This document shows, piece by piece, positions 11,578 to 21,687 of a DNA stretch of 64,000 nucleotides. This stretch comes from Nannochloropsis salina CCMP1776 (lineage: Eukaryota > Sar > Eustigmatophyceae > Eustigmatales > Monodopsidaceae), in the NCBI GenBank assembly GCA_004565275.1, contig SDOX01000005.1, positions 1,028,765 to 1,092,764 on the forward strand, read 5' to 3'. Positions within the stretch are counted from its first letter, which is position 1, and each line of letters begins with the position of its first letter. A model generated the notes under the pieces. The model was not told where the DNA came from, searched no databases, and worked only from the letters and a program-made list of their open reading frames with translations. The position numbers were made by a program, and so were the translations under genes.

Positions 11578-12584
11578 CAGCCTTGAGGGGGAGGGGAGGT
11601 CCTAATGTGAAAAGATGGTTTCAGGACCGTAAAGCCTGTGTCAGAGAACGAAGGATGCAATTGTTTTTACCAGTGCAAATTGCATGTACCGCGCATAACG
11701 ACCGCCGATCTGTACACCTCGTGCATGCCCCACGCGGTAATTGAAGCTTCTCGCCTCTCCGAGACAGCCGTGGGAAGACCGGACTGGCGGTCACACGGAG
11801 GTGAGCCCGGGCCAACGCAAACCAAGGGGCCATGATGCACGACACCAATGATAGCATGCAGTAAGCTCTGCTATAATTCAACAACCTGATCATACGATCG
11901 TTGTGATAGGCCTCATTTTTCGAAATAAGTTCTTGGCGTCCAGGGAGGCAGGAGGTAAGGAAGCCCCTGAGAAGACGATTCAGGAGCAAACGCCGTCCTC
12001 AAACCATCGCAAAAAATGTCTCAAGACGCGACAACATATGCTTATAACAAGCCATGAGTAAGGAACTTCACTCAAACCTGGTCAGAATGCTGCTCACAAT
12101 GTATCCCTTAATCCATAAATATTAAGAAATCAACGTTCTTGGAAGACGAATCTCGATATCATACATGATACGCCTTGCAATGAAAAAATAAAATAGCGAA
12201 AAAAAATTAAAAAACCGATAGGAGATCCAAACCGGCAAACAAATTGCGCGGATGCACTACTGACATTGAAGATGCTTGGGTGTGACTTAACGCCCCTCGT
12301 TGTTTTTTAAATCATTTTTGGGCGTGCCCTTCACTTTGTAGCCTTCTCTAGCACTTCTCACATCATCTCCCTGTTCCCCCCTTCCTCAGTATTGTAGCCG
12401 AGTTTCTCATATTTCTTCTTCTGTAGGATATAGATAATTTTTTCAGAAAAAGTGTCTCAGAAGGTGTTGTGACCGCCACACAGAGCGAAAAAGACATGAT
12501 TCTCCGCACGATACATACAGACAAAGAAGCACCATATCAGACACGCTCTCACTTTCCAAAGGTCGCCGTCTATTCTAATACTGC
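11578..12584. other. Intergenic region upstream of PFAS
   Basis: About 1 kb between the PFAS start and the 3' end of the next minus-strand gene. The part nearest PFAS should hold its promoter. Bases 12100-12450 are AT-rich with A and T runs. No gene, RNA or repeat family recognised. Confidence 0.45.
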
Positions 12585-13244
12585 TTATTGACGTACCAGC
12601 TCGTCCTTCATAACGTAATAAATGAAGCCGGGAAAGACGATGACGAGGCCGATGAGGGAAGGCACCGTCTTGCTGTTAAACTTAAATGTCTTCTCGGTTA
12701 TCTCGCGCCTGCCATTCCATTCCTGTTGGCCATATAAAGAATGAGCTCATGAGAGTCGGAGGAGGTCACAGTGTCCAGAACGAAGCTTGCTCGTTGAAAT
12801 CAGATCGTCGCTGGCCGTATCGCCTTGAGCACACCAACACCTCGTCAACACTTGCCTCGTCACACTCCCACACCATGACTAAACCTGTGTCCCTATCATC
12901 TTTCCAGTTCATAGTCCATGCATTACAATCATCTGTGCGCTCTACGTTTAATGTCTGACGGCATGAGATGCGGCATCAAGCCACTTCTATCCCTGACACT
13001 CACCTCAACGAAGTAGTTCTTCTCGACCAAGCCAGACATTTGCCGCTTCTGTTGCTGCATGAAAAAAATAATAGCCCAAGAGACCCACAAATCATTTCAA
13101 ATGATCGAGAGCAAGCAGGGAGAACGAGACTTTCCGATTTCATATTTCTCTATACCACGGCTCAGAGCTACTGCTAATTCTCACCTTTCCGAGACGATTA
13201 CCATGGAAACCATTCCGAAATGGACGTGCTAGTGCCCGCAGCAT
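12585..13244 (-). CDS. Small mitochondrial single-pass membrane protein, possibly NDUFB4-like complex I subunit
   Basis: A 75-aa protein assembled from three short exons: 13244-13185, 13054-13004 and 12701-12585, all phase 0, with donors gtgaga and gtgagt and a polyT-CAG acceptor for exon 2. The N-terminus (MLRALARPFRNGFHGNRLGK) has no acidic residue and many Arg, like a mitochondrial presequence. One membrane segment follows: VPSLIGLVIVFPGFIYYVMK, then a short DELVRQ tail. The pattern S-L-I/M-G...P..FIYY.(I/M)K resembles the membrane segment of NDUFB4/B15 of respiratory complex I, but the match is short and the protein is smaller than human NDUFB4, so this name is tentative. The coherence of frame, phases and targeting signal makes a real gene likely. 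Confidence 0.65.
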
Positions 13245-14190
13245 GACCCAAACTGTTTTCATGTGGAGAAAGGTGTGATCAAGGAAAAGTACGAAACTCA
13301 TGGGACTGATGTCGGCATACCAGACTCCTCCGTTTTATCGAGAGGCTCAAGCCAAGGATCATAATGGGACACGTCTTCACTCCTGTCGTGACGCTTTCTG
13401 CGCAGACGTGTCCCACGTGAGCCCATGTCTGGCATGTTATCGCTCTAGTCTATCAACAAGGCATGGGATGGTTTGAAAAAAGGTTGCACACAACAAAAAC
13501 GCGTGCGAGCACAGAAATCTGCGGGCACTGCGCCGAGCTCAGTAGCTCAGCCCTCTCCTCGCTCGTCTCGGAAGGCAAAAGGGAAGTCACACGACCAACG
13601 CAGCCACACTGCCGTTACCGTGACCCAAGCATCGATGCCAGAAAGTCGTCGCACGTATTTGATGTGCTTCGCGTGCATGGACAGCGGAGGCACGGGGCCC
13701 AATGCGGCGGTGGTTTCGACGGGCGGGGTCTGGCGCCCGCATCCGCTCCTCTTCGTGCGGGGGGATGGCGCACTGTTCGCTTTTTTCTAGGACTTGAAGC
13801 CGTCCGAGGCTGCACACCACCATGCACGGAAGTGGAGTGGACCACGCCGCGAGACGTGCGCGGCAGTGGCAGTAAAGCCCAGGTCTATGGATTTCCCGCA
13901 TCTTCAGGATTGGCCTGCTCTGGTTACGGTATTTGTGCATACTACCCCAGGTCGCTCTTGAATCAGGAACGAGAACAACAGTCCTTCTGCCATACTGATT
14001 TCCCCGCGTCGCAGCTTAAGCAAGCGCGCAAGCCGGCGTGGGACTGCAGTGCCCTTCTGATATGTTACATACAATGACAACGATTTGCCGCTCGTGTCGA
14101 CATTTGTTCTCAGCTTTGTTTTTTCTTTGTTACTGCAGCACACCGCATCGGTATCTACGGTTTCGAGAGGCAAGAGGGAAAGTATCAAAG
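13245..14190. promoter_or_regulatory. Divergent intergenic region with a GC-rich open stretch
   Basis: About 950 bp between two divergent mitochondrial-protein genes. Both promoters should lie here. Bases 13490-13900 are GC-rich and open in several frames on both strands (a 204-codon plus frame spans 13463-14077), but no frame shows a recognisable domain or convincing splice structure. I leave it unassigned. Confidence 0.35.
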
Positions 14191-16897
14191 ATGCTGGCAT
14201 CTCGTTCTTCCCTTGGGCGCCTGCGTCCTGCAATGAGCACGGTAAGAACTTGAACATATTGGATTAGATATTTGTAGGGTTTGTTGGAGGGTGGGGCAAG
14301 CACAAGCTTATTTTTGGAAAAGCCTTTTCCTTCTTTGGAACCGGGCGGTCTGGTTGCACCTGCACCCGCACCTCGGGATGTGTCGACTTACCGCGTAATT
14401 CCGGTTGTGGTCCGTAATGTAGAATGTGGCTTAAACGATCAGTGGTCTTGTTTGCTTGCCCCATGCGCTGTTGTGTCCTTATGTCAGCAATTCTCAGAGA
14501 TTCTATCATTCCTACTGTGAGTATCGCACTTGCCATCATCTCTGGGCTCAACGATTCTCTCGTCCTTGCCCGTCTTCAACACAGGCATTGCGGGGCAGCA
14601 TGTCTTTATTCCAAGCCCGCACCCTGGCAGGCACCCCTTTGTCCGTCCTGGACCCCAAGGGCAGTCCCACGATCGAGGAGACGTACGCCAAGATGGCTAG
14701 CCGCCTCCAGGTCGTGCGCAAGACGCTGAACCGGCCACTGACGCTGGCGGAGAAGATCCTTTTTGCCCACCTGGACGATCCCACGACTAAAGTCATCCGT
14801 GGAGAGACGTACTTGAAGCTGCGCCCGGACCGCGTGGCGATGCAGGACGCGACGGCGCAGATGGCGGTCCTTCAATTCATCTCCTCGGGCCTGCCCAAGA
14901 CGGCCGTGCCCAGCACCATCCACTGCGACCATCTGATCGCCGCAGAGAATGGCTCGGCCAAGGATTTGCATGCCGCCCAGGTGACCAACAAGGAAGTTTA
15001 CGATTTTTTGGCGTCGGCGGGCGCCAAGTTTGGGATCGGGTTCTGGAAACCGGGCTCGGGGATTATCCATCAAATCATCTTGGAGAACTACGCGTTCCCT
15101 GGCGGCTTGATCATCGGCACGGACTCGCACACGCCGAATGCGGGGGGTCTGGGCCTGCTGGCGATCGGGGTGGGCGGGGCGGACGCCGTGGACGTGATGG
15201 CGAGCATGCCCTGGGAGCTCAAGGCGCCCAAGGTGATCGGCGTGAAGCTGACAGGGGAGATGTCCGGGTGGACGAGCCCCAAGGACGTGATCCTCAAACT
15301 CGCCGGCATTCTGACTGTGAAGGGCGGCACGGGCGCCATTGTCGAGTACTTCGGTCCGGGCGTGGAGACCGTCTCGGCCACGGGGCTGGCGACGATCGCC
15401 AACATGGGCGCCGAGATCGGCGCCACCACCTCCACATTCCCTTACACGCAGAAGATGTCGGACTACCTTCGAGCCACCAAGCGAGAGGGCCTGGCCGATG
15501 CTGCGGACAAATTTAAGGCGAACCTGAGTGCGGACGAGGGCTGCGAGTACGACCAGCTCATTGAGATCAACCTGTCGGACCTGAAGCCCCACTTGAACGG
15601 CCCTTTTACCCCCGACTGGGCCCATGTGGTCGGCCCCGAGTTCAAGAAGACCCTGGAGGAGAAGAAGTGGCCGGAGGAATTGTCGGCCGGGCTGATCGGT
15701 TCCTGCACGAACTCCTCATACGAGGACATGACGCGCTCGGCCGCACTGACCAAACAGGCTCTGGCGGCGGGCTTGAAGTTCAAAGTTCCTTTCCACGTCA
15801 CCCCCGGTTCCGAGCAAGTTCGCGCCACGATCGACCGCGATGGCTTGATTGGCACCTTCGAGGAGGCGGGCGCCTCCGTGCTCGCGAATGCCTGCGGCCC
15901 CTGCATCGGACAGTGGCACCGCAAGGACGTGGAGAAGGGGAGCAAGAACAGCATCATCACCTCCTACAACCGCAATTTCGCCAAGCGCAACGACGGCAAC
16001 CCGGGCACCCACGCTTTCGTCTCCTCCCCGGAACTAGTGACGGCCACGGCCTTCGCAGGCACCATCACGTTCGACCCTACACGGGACACGATCAAGACAC
16101 CGGACGGAAAAGACTTCAAGTTTGCGCCGCCGGTTGGGATGGAGCTGCCCCCCAGGGGCTTTGACCCGGGGGAGGACACTTTCCAGGCGCCACCTGAGAA
16201 CAGCTCGGGCTTGGAGGTGTCCGTGGATCCTGCCTCGCAGCGTCTGGCCCTGCTCGAGGCCTTCGACCGGTGGAACGGGAAGGACCTGACCGACATGCCC
16301 GTGCTGATAAAAGCCAAGGGGAAGTGCACCACTGACCACATCAGTATGGCGGGCCCGTGGTTGAAGTTCCGCGGGCACTTGGACAATATCTCCAACAACC
16401 TGCTTATCGGCGCCGAGAACGCGGAGACTGGGAAGATCAATGAGGTGACGAACATCATCACGGGGGAGAAGGGGAAAGTCCCCGAGGTCGCGCGACAGTA
16501 CAAGGCAAAGGGGGTGAGCTGGGTGGTGGTGGGCGACGAGAATTACGGGGAAGGCTCGTCGCGTGAGCACGCCGCCTTGGAGCCCCGGCATTTGGGGGGA
16601 CGCGCCATCATTGTCAAGAGCTTTGCGCGTATCCACGAAACTAATTTGAAGAAGCAAGGCATGCTGCCCCTGACTTTCGCGGACCCGAAGGACTACGATC
16701 GAATCTCAGGCCACGACCGCCTCTCGATCCTGGGACTGAGCGATCTGCAGCCTGGCAAGCCGCTGAAGGTGTTGGTGAAGCCCGCGGGAGGGAAAGCGCC
16801 GTTCGAGATTACCGTCAACCATACCTTCAATGAGGAGCAAATTGACTGGTTTAAGTACGGCTCGGCTTTGAACAGGATGAAGGCCATGGCGAAGTGA
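14191..16897 (+). CDS. ACO2: Aconitate hydratase, mitochondrial
   Basis: TCA-cycle enzyme that isomerises citrate to isocitrate using a [4Fe-4S] cluster. Two exons, 14191-14241 and 14585-16897, give 787 aa, the usual length for mitochondrial aconitase. Exon 1 encodes only [17 protein letters not shown], an Arg/Ser-rich presequence; the 343-nt intron is in phase 0. The long open frame also extends upstream of exon 2 into the intron, which is fortuitous. Cluster ligands are the Cys of [11 protein letters not shown] and the two of [11 protein letters not shown]. Other signatures are [12 protein letters not shown], the swivel-domain [20 protein letters not shown] and [19 protein letters not shown]. 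Start choice rests on the targeting peptide and the clean junction. Confidence 0.95.
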
Positions 16898-17589
16898 ACT
16901 GAGGGAGCGAATTTGGGGATGGAGACTGTCGCGGGGTGGAGGAAGAAGGATGAGGGGAGATAGACAGGGGGAATCGCCAGGATCACGGTGGTTCATGTGA
17001 TGATACAACACTCTTTTAGGAAATAAAACTGCGCCAATAAGCCATTGCTTTTGTTTTTGGAGAACATTCCCGTTGCTATCTATCCGTGGTGATGAGTGGA
17101 AGGACAGAGGAGAGTGGGAGAGCAGGACTATTCGAGGCGGTTTGAAAGAAACGATGTCGACCACTTCGATGCGTCCAAACTCCCTTCACGCCTGATGAGA
17201 ATGAGATAAAGGAGGAGCGAGATACCATGAAATGATGACTGACGAAGGGGCTTTGAAGGGCACTACAGGAAGGAGAGTCGTTCAGAGGGTTTTCTCACAC
17301 GGTGGATTTTTGAGAGCATGAAATACAAGTGAAACCCCTGGCGATAACAGGGAGAAAAGGGCGAAAAGGGAGGCGTAGGGTCACAGAAGAAGTTGGCAAT
17401 GGCATTACATCGAAAGAAAGGGACGAGCGCGGGTTGACTGACGGAGGCGTAAGAGCTGTTCCTGACATCTTTGTCTTGCCGTCCTTGACATAACGATTAA
17501 TCCCGATTGTTACAAATTGTTCAAAGCGAAGTTCTCCCTCGAATCCTTTCACAAACCCGCTCAACCACTCCAGCTAGCCCTTTAGGTCC
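16898..17589. other. Convergent 3' intergenic region, ACO2 / GST-like
   Basis: A 692-bp spacer between facing stops, presumably 3' UTRs. An 89-codon minus-strand open frame at 17295-17564 begins with TTG and has no domain; I do not accept it as a gene. Confidence 0.45.
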
Positions 17590-19155
17590 TCACTGCACCG
17601 ATGCCCGCAACAGACCTGCATACCAGCCCAAGTGAGCGCGGAAATACCTAGCAGCCTCGTAGGACATGTCGCGCGGCACCCCCACCCGGGCCCTCAAGTA
17701 GTCCAAGCCCCGCGCAACCTCCGCGGGGGCCACAAACCCCGTGGGAGGCGGCACCGCCTCGGGCCCCTCCAACAGGCTTTGGGCCACCGCTCGCAGGGCC
17801 GCGTCGAGTAGGGGTATGTAGGCCTCGTTGGCCTTCGCGTTCGGGTCTGCCAGCTCCGCCATGACAGGAGGCACGCCCGGCTCGCCCAGTGCTCGGGCAG
17901 CGAAAGCGACCACGGCCTGGGGGTTCGAAAGCAATTGGGCCGCGGCCTCGCGCTGGCAGGACCCCACGTCTCGCGTCCTCCGAAAGGGCTCCACTCCGTC
18001 CGGTCTCACCGGCAGAGTCCAGGACCCATCCTTCCCCGACAGTTCCGCAGCATAGGGCGCAGCTTCTGGGATGCTGGAGCACGATCCGACCTGCGGGGGC
18101 ATGTCCATGGCGTGGGTATACCAATCGCTCTTGATGTTGGCGAAGGACTCCCTCGACTCCATGCCTTGAAACCACCGCTCTATCGCCGGGTACTGTGGAT
18201 TGTTGCGAATCACGAAGCCCTTGTAAAAGCAGAGCGAGCCCGCGATCCGTTCCATGAAGGGAACATAAATACAGTCGATCAAGGAGAACCCGCTCCCTAA
18301 GAAATAAGGACCACCCCGCTCGCGAAGGGCAGCTTCCACGCGGCCCAGGACGCCCTCAAAGACCATCTTGCTGCGTTCGTTCGTACTAGTGCTTCCCGTC
18401 AGCCAACGCAACCAGCCGCTGAAAAGCTCTCGCTCCAAACGCAACAAGGGTCCCACGGCCGCCGCGTCGGGATCCGACGCCAGGGGGAGGAGGGGGACGG
18501 CCTCTGGAAATTTATCTTCGAGCGTCTGGATGATCACGTCGGACTCGATGACGACATCCCCGTCAAGCTCCATCACAGGCAGAAGCCCGGTGGCAGAGAG
18601 CCGTGAAAACCAGGCAGGTTTCTGCCCATAGCATCGCATAGGAACTTTCTTGACCCGGTATGGAATGCGTTTTTCCTCCAAGTACATCCACACCTTTTCA
18701 CAGTAAGGGCACCAGGCCGCAGTGTCGCGGTACAATGTGACACGAGGCTCATACCCATCGGGTGCATCAAAGAGGCGTATTTCGGCCTTGCTCGAAGGAG
18801 GTCCGCGGCCGGCTGCGCGCAAGTCGGGCAGGCCCCGCTCCTCTGGCGTTTGCCGCTGGGAGAGGGACGCTTTCAAGTCCGCCCAACTTGGTGCAGGGTC
18901 TTTGAAATCGCTCATGCCTGCGGGAGGAGGGGCTGAACCTTTGACCATACCACTCAGCATCTGTGTGAACATGCCACCCAGCGACGAATGACGTGTCAAA
19001 GAGGGCTTCAAAGGGTTCCTCCACGCCTTCGACGTGGTCCTGCCTGGAGATACCAAAGTGGGGGACGGAGACAGAAAGAAGCCGACAACGGTGGTGCTGA
19101 TGGAGGCAAGAATGAACGTCGTAGGCAAAAGGGTGGCTTGTGTCCGCATTTGCAT
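17590..19155 (-). CDS. Plastid-targeted glutathione S-transferase-like redox protein with C-terminal extension
   Basis: Intronless, 521 aa from the first in-frame ATG at 19155; the open frame runs on to 19440 only from a TTG. The N-terminus (MQMRTQATLLPTTFILASIS then TTVVGFFLSP) looks like a signal peptide with Phe after the cleavage point, followed by a basic Ser-rich stretch: a bipartite plastid signal of secondary algae. A thioredoxin-fold GST-N domain follows at about 135-215 with a CPYC active-site motif (AAWCPYCEKVWMYLEEKRIP), closest to IN2-1/lambda-type GSTs, then cis-Pro region GLLPVMELDGDVVIESDVII. The GST-C helical domain spans about 225-330 (YFLGSGFSLIDCIYVPFMER). The remaining roughly 190 residues form an Ala-rich helical extension ending in VGVPRDMSYEAARYFRAHLG, which I do not recognise as a named domain. 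Thiol-dependent reduction or dehydroascorbate/glutathione chemistry is likely; the substrate is unknown. Confidence 0.8.
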   Translation of the reverse strand: MQMRTQATLLPTTFILASISTTVVGFFLSPSPTLVSPGRTTSKAWRNPLKPSLTRHSSLGGMFTQMLSGMVKGSAPPPAGMSDFKDPAPSWADLKASLSQRQTPEERGLPDLRAAGRGPPSSKAEIRLFDAPDGYEPRVTLYRDTAAWCPYCEKVWMYLEEKRIPYRVKKVPMRCYGQKPAWFSRLSATGLLPVMELDGDVVIESDVIIQTLEDKFPEAVPLLPLASDPDAAAVGPLLRLERELFSGWLRWLTGSTSTNERSKMVFEGVLGRVEAALRERGGPYFLGSGFSLIDCIYVPFMERIAGSLCFYKGFVIRNNPQYPAIERWFQGMESRESFANIKSDWYTHAMDMPPQVGSCSSIPEAAPYAAELSGKDGSWTLPVRPDGVEPFRRTRDVGSCQREAAAQLLSNPQAVVAFAARALGEPGVPPVMAELADPNAKANEAYIPLLDAALRAVAQSLLEGPEAVPPPTGFVAPAEVARGLDYLRARVGVPRDMSYEAARYFRAHLGWYAGLLRASVQ

Positions 19156-19477
19156 AGCCAAGCCTACATAAGAGTGTTTGATTGAAAGGTGAGACGCTTT
19201 TGTTTTGCTGCGCAGTGACGGGGCGGCATGCCAAAGAGGATGGGGGAGACCCTGAGCGACCGCCGGGGGTGGCAGCGAGCATTTTTTTCTCGTGCCGTGC
19301 TCAAGAGGATAATTTCCTATCCAAGGAAGGACGGGTTGCGCTTCATAGACACGCTGAGCGGATGCAGTGCGTTCTTTGAAGAGCGCTGCCTGATACACAT
19401 GGCTTGAAGCATCATTTCCTGCCTCGTTGACAGTCTTCAAACTTTGTCGTCTACTTCATTTTTCTCATTGAGCCTCT
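19156..19477. promoter_or_regulatory. Divergent promoter region, GST-like / cyclin H
   Basis: A 322-bp spacer between two divergent start codons, which must hold both core promoters. No defined element recognised. Confidence 0.4.
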
Positions 19478-20812
19478 ATGTCCTTGCCGATTAAGCCACC
19501 AAATACATCTTATGAAATAGGCATGTTTGATTGGACACAAGGAACTCAATTTCGCGCATGGCTCTATCGAAGTGCGGAAGAATTAGGTACGTTTCTCTGT
19601 TTCCCCCCGACCATGCAAAATGCGACACGTCTCAATGGAATTTTTAACGTTGCCCTTACAGCCGCGCTGCGTGCCAAAGCGCACCACTTAGCCAAGCAAG
19701 CCATTCATGAGGGGAAAGCTGTTCCGATGCCGCATTCTTATGCGTCCCGTCTGAGCCCGGACGTTGGCAAAGGTAGCTCAAGCACGACAACAGATGGCAA
19801 CCCCTCCAGGAGTCCGAGTGGCCACCCTTCCATGGACCCTACCAAGCCAAAGCTGGTTTCGGGCGTCAAACGTCCGCGCTCTGACGGCGAAGAAGAGACG
19901 CAGGATGGGCTCTTTTTGGCGTCCGCGAAAAATGGACAAATGAAAGAGCTGGACGCATTGGCACCTGAAGACGAGGTAGCGCTTCTCCAGTACTTCGCCT
20001 ACATGATACAGGATGCGTGCGGGCACCGGTCCGAGTCCATTAAACGCGGCCTCCACGTGCAAGCCACAGCGTTGACGTTTTTTAAACGTTTTTTCCTCAG
20101 CAACTCCATGCTGGATTTCGACCCCAAAATCGTTTTGATGGCATGCATGTTCCTGGCGGGTAAGGTGGAGTACGAGTACATCCGTTTGAGCGAGCTCAAG
20201 GACGTATTTGGGGAAAAGTATGGGCGGAAGATAATAGAGTTTGAGGGATGCTTGTTGCAAGGTTTGGGTTTCTGCCTCAAGGCGTATCACCCGTACAACC
20301 CATTTTTCGGCCTCATTAACGGGCTTGAAAAGGTGAATCACGTGAAAAAACTAGGCCTGACACCAGACAGCTTGAGCCGTCTCTGCACCGCTGGTCAAGA
20401 GACCATCGACCTGATTTTGCCCACGGATCTCCCATTGCTGCACGCCCCAGCTCGCATTGCCCTTGCCGTTTTGGTGACGTGTGCGGCGGAGTGTGACCTC
20501 ATGGAGCCCGTGGCCGAGTACCTGTCCTACTGCTTCGAGGAGGAGGACGAGTACGACACCATTATGAAAGAGGTGGCGCTGATTCGCCCAGCTGTAGAGG
20601 CTGCACAGAAGGAGGTGCCCAAAAGTCTGACAGAGAGGAAGGAAAGTCGGATAGAGGATTGGAGGGCTGCCATGACGCGCCTCAAGAAGGCTGCCAGATG
20701 GGGAGGCAAGGGCGAGGGAAAGAAGAGAAAGAAAAGCAAGGGCGGAGCCGCTGGCGAGAACAATCGTTCCGCGACCGATCTTGGGAAATATGGCGACGGG
20801 GATAAGACCTAA
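19478..20812 (+). CDS. CCNH: Cyclin H, CDK-activating kinase / TFIIH subunit
   Basis: Regulatory partner of CDK7 in the CDK-activating kinase, which is also the kinase module of TFIIH. I read exons 19478-19586 and 19662-20812 (419 aa). The 75-nt intron (gtacgt...ttacag) has no in-frame stop and a length divisible by three, so unspliced RNA would encode 25 extra residues; splicing restores SAEELAALRAKAHHLAKQAI, matching the cyclin H N-terminal helix ([20 protein letters not shown] in human). The first cyclin fold holds HVQATALTFFKRFFLSNSML, IVLMACMFLAGKVEYEYIRL and LLQGLGFCLKAYHPYNPFFG; the second contains LLHAPARIALAVLVTCAAEC. A Ser/Thr-rich insertion (about residues 60-105) precedes the first fold. 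The tail is Lys-rich (KKRKKSKG). Family assignment is strong. Confidence 0.9.
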   Translation: MSLPIKPPNTSYEIGMFDWTQGTQFRAWLYRSAEELGTFLCFPPTMQNATRLNGIFNVALTAALRAKAHHLAKQAIHEGKAVPMPHSYASRLSPDVGKGSSSTTTDGNPSRSPSGHPSMDPTKPKLVSGVKRPRSDGEEETQDGLFLASAKNGQMKELDALAPEDEVALLQYFAYMIQDACGHRSESIKRGLHVQATALTFFKRFFLSNSMLDFDPKIVLMACMFLAGKVEYEYIRLSELKDVFGEKYGRKIIEFEGCLLQGLGFCLKAYHPYNPFFGLINGLEKVNHVKKLGLTPDSLSRLCTAGQETIDLILPTDLPLLHAPARIALAVLVTCAAECDLMEPVAEYLSYCFEEEDEYDTIMKEVALIRPAVEAAQKEVPKSLTERKESRIEDWRAAMTRLKKAARWGGKGEGKKRKKSKGGAAGENNRSATDLGKYGDGDKT

Positions 20813-21687
20813 GGAGGCTTACAAATTCAAAGAAAGCGGCAAGATACCTCCACCTGGGCATCTCCTTTTTTTCAGATCTATGTTCATTCGTGTACCTTTC
20901 CATCGATTGCTTATAATTACATTACCATCGATCGCTTCCAATAACATATTGAGGCATTCACAACCTCTTAAAGGATAGCTTACGGGTATTAAACTCCAAT
21001 GCTTCATGTTTCTTTTCTCGTCAATATTGTGCTCTTGCACTGGTACCCGGTGGGATTTTTCCAGCTGACAAAATGATGTAAAGGCACTTTTCCCCCGCGT
21101 GACGGCGTATGATGTGTTACCATATTCCAAAATATGGGCAGAAAGCGATTAGAAAAAATGTCGTGCTCTGATAATGAACGACGAAGTCGCTTAGGCAACC
21201 TAGCAAAACACGGGCTTAGCGGCTGACGGAGGAAAACGGTGGCACGATTTCGTAGAATTCGAACTAATTTCGCCTTAAATAGGCCACAGAAGTAAGACAA
21301 GCGCGCAAGTACTATACTTCTGCGGGCCTTTCGCTACTGAGAGGAGGGCGAGGATCATCAAGGCTTGCTTGTTAAGCGATACATTTCAATTTCTCTTCCG
21401 TGAGAAAAGTCAAAAGAACCGTTTTCGAAAAAAAATTGGACGTAAGAGCTAAAGGCCGTAAGAGCGTACCAATAAGGATATCGATTCCTGTGAAGGCAAG
21501 ACGCAGAGGGTAGGAGCTATTGCCTCAGGCCGCCCCGGCAGCAGCCCCATGAGCCACAAGTAGACCCGTTAGAGTTGAAGCCGTTAAGGCAGTTCCAGAC
21601 GTTGAGCGACTACAGGAAACGGCCGCCTCCCCTCGCTTCCTTCTCACCTTCGTACTGCAGGCTAATTGACTCCATGAAACAGGTACG
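20813..21687. other. Intergenic region between co-directional CCNH and fumarase genes
   Basis: An 875-bp AT-richer spacer, holding the CCNH 3' UTR and the fumarase promoter. No gene or repeat recognised. Confidence 0.45.

Noticed and set aside
14456-14584. Aconitase start at the upstream in-frame position 14456
   Set aside because: This stretch is intronic: a cleaner mitochondrial presequence is supplied by exon 14191-14241 in phase 0.
19156-19440. N-terminal extension of the GST-like protein
   Set aside because: It starts at TTG, has no in-frame ATG and would bury the signal peptide.
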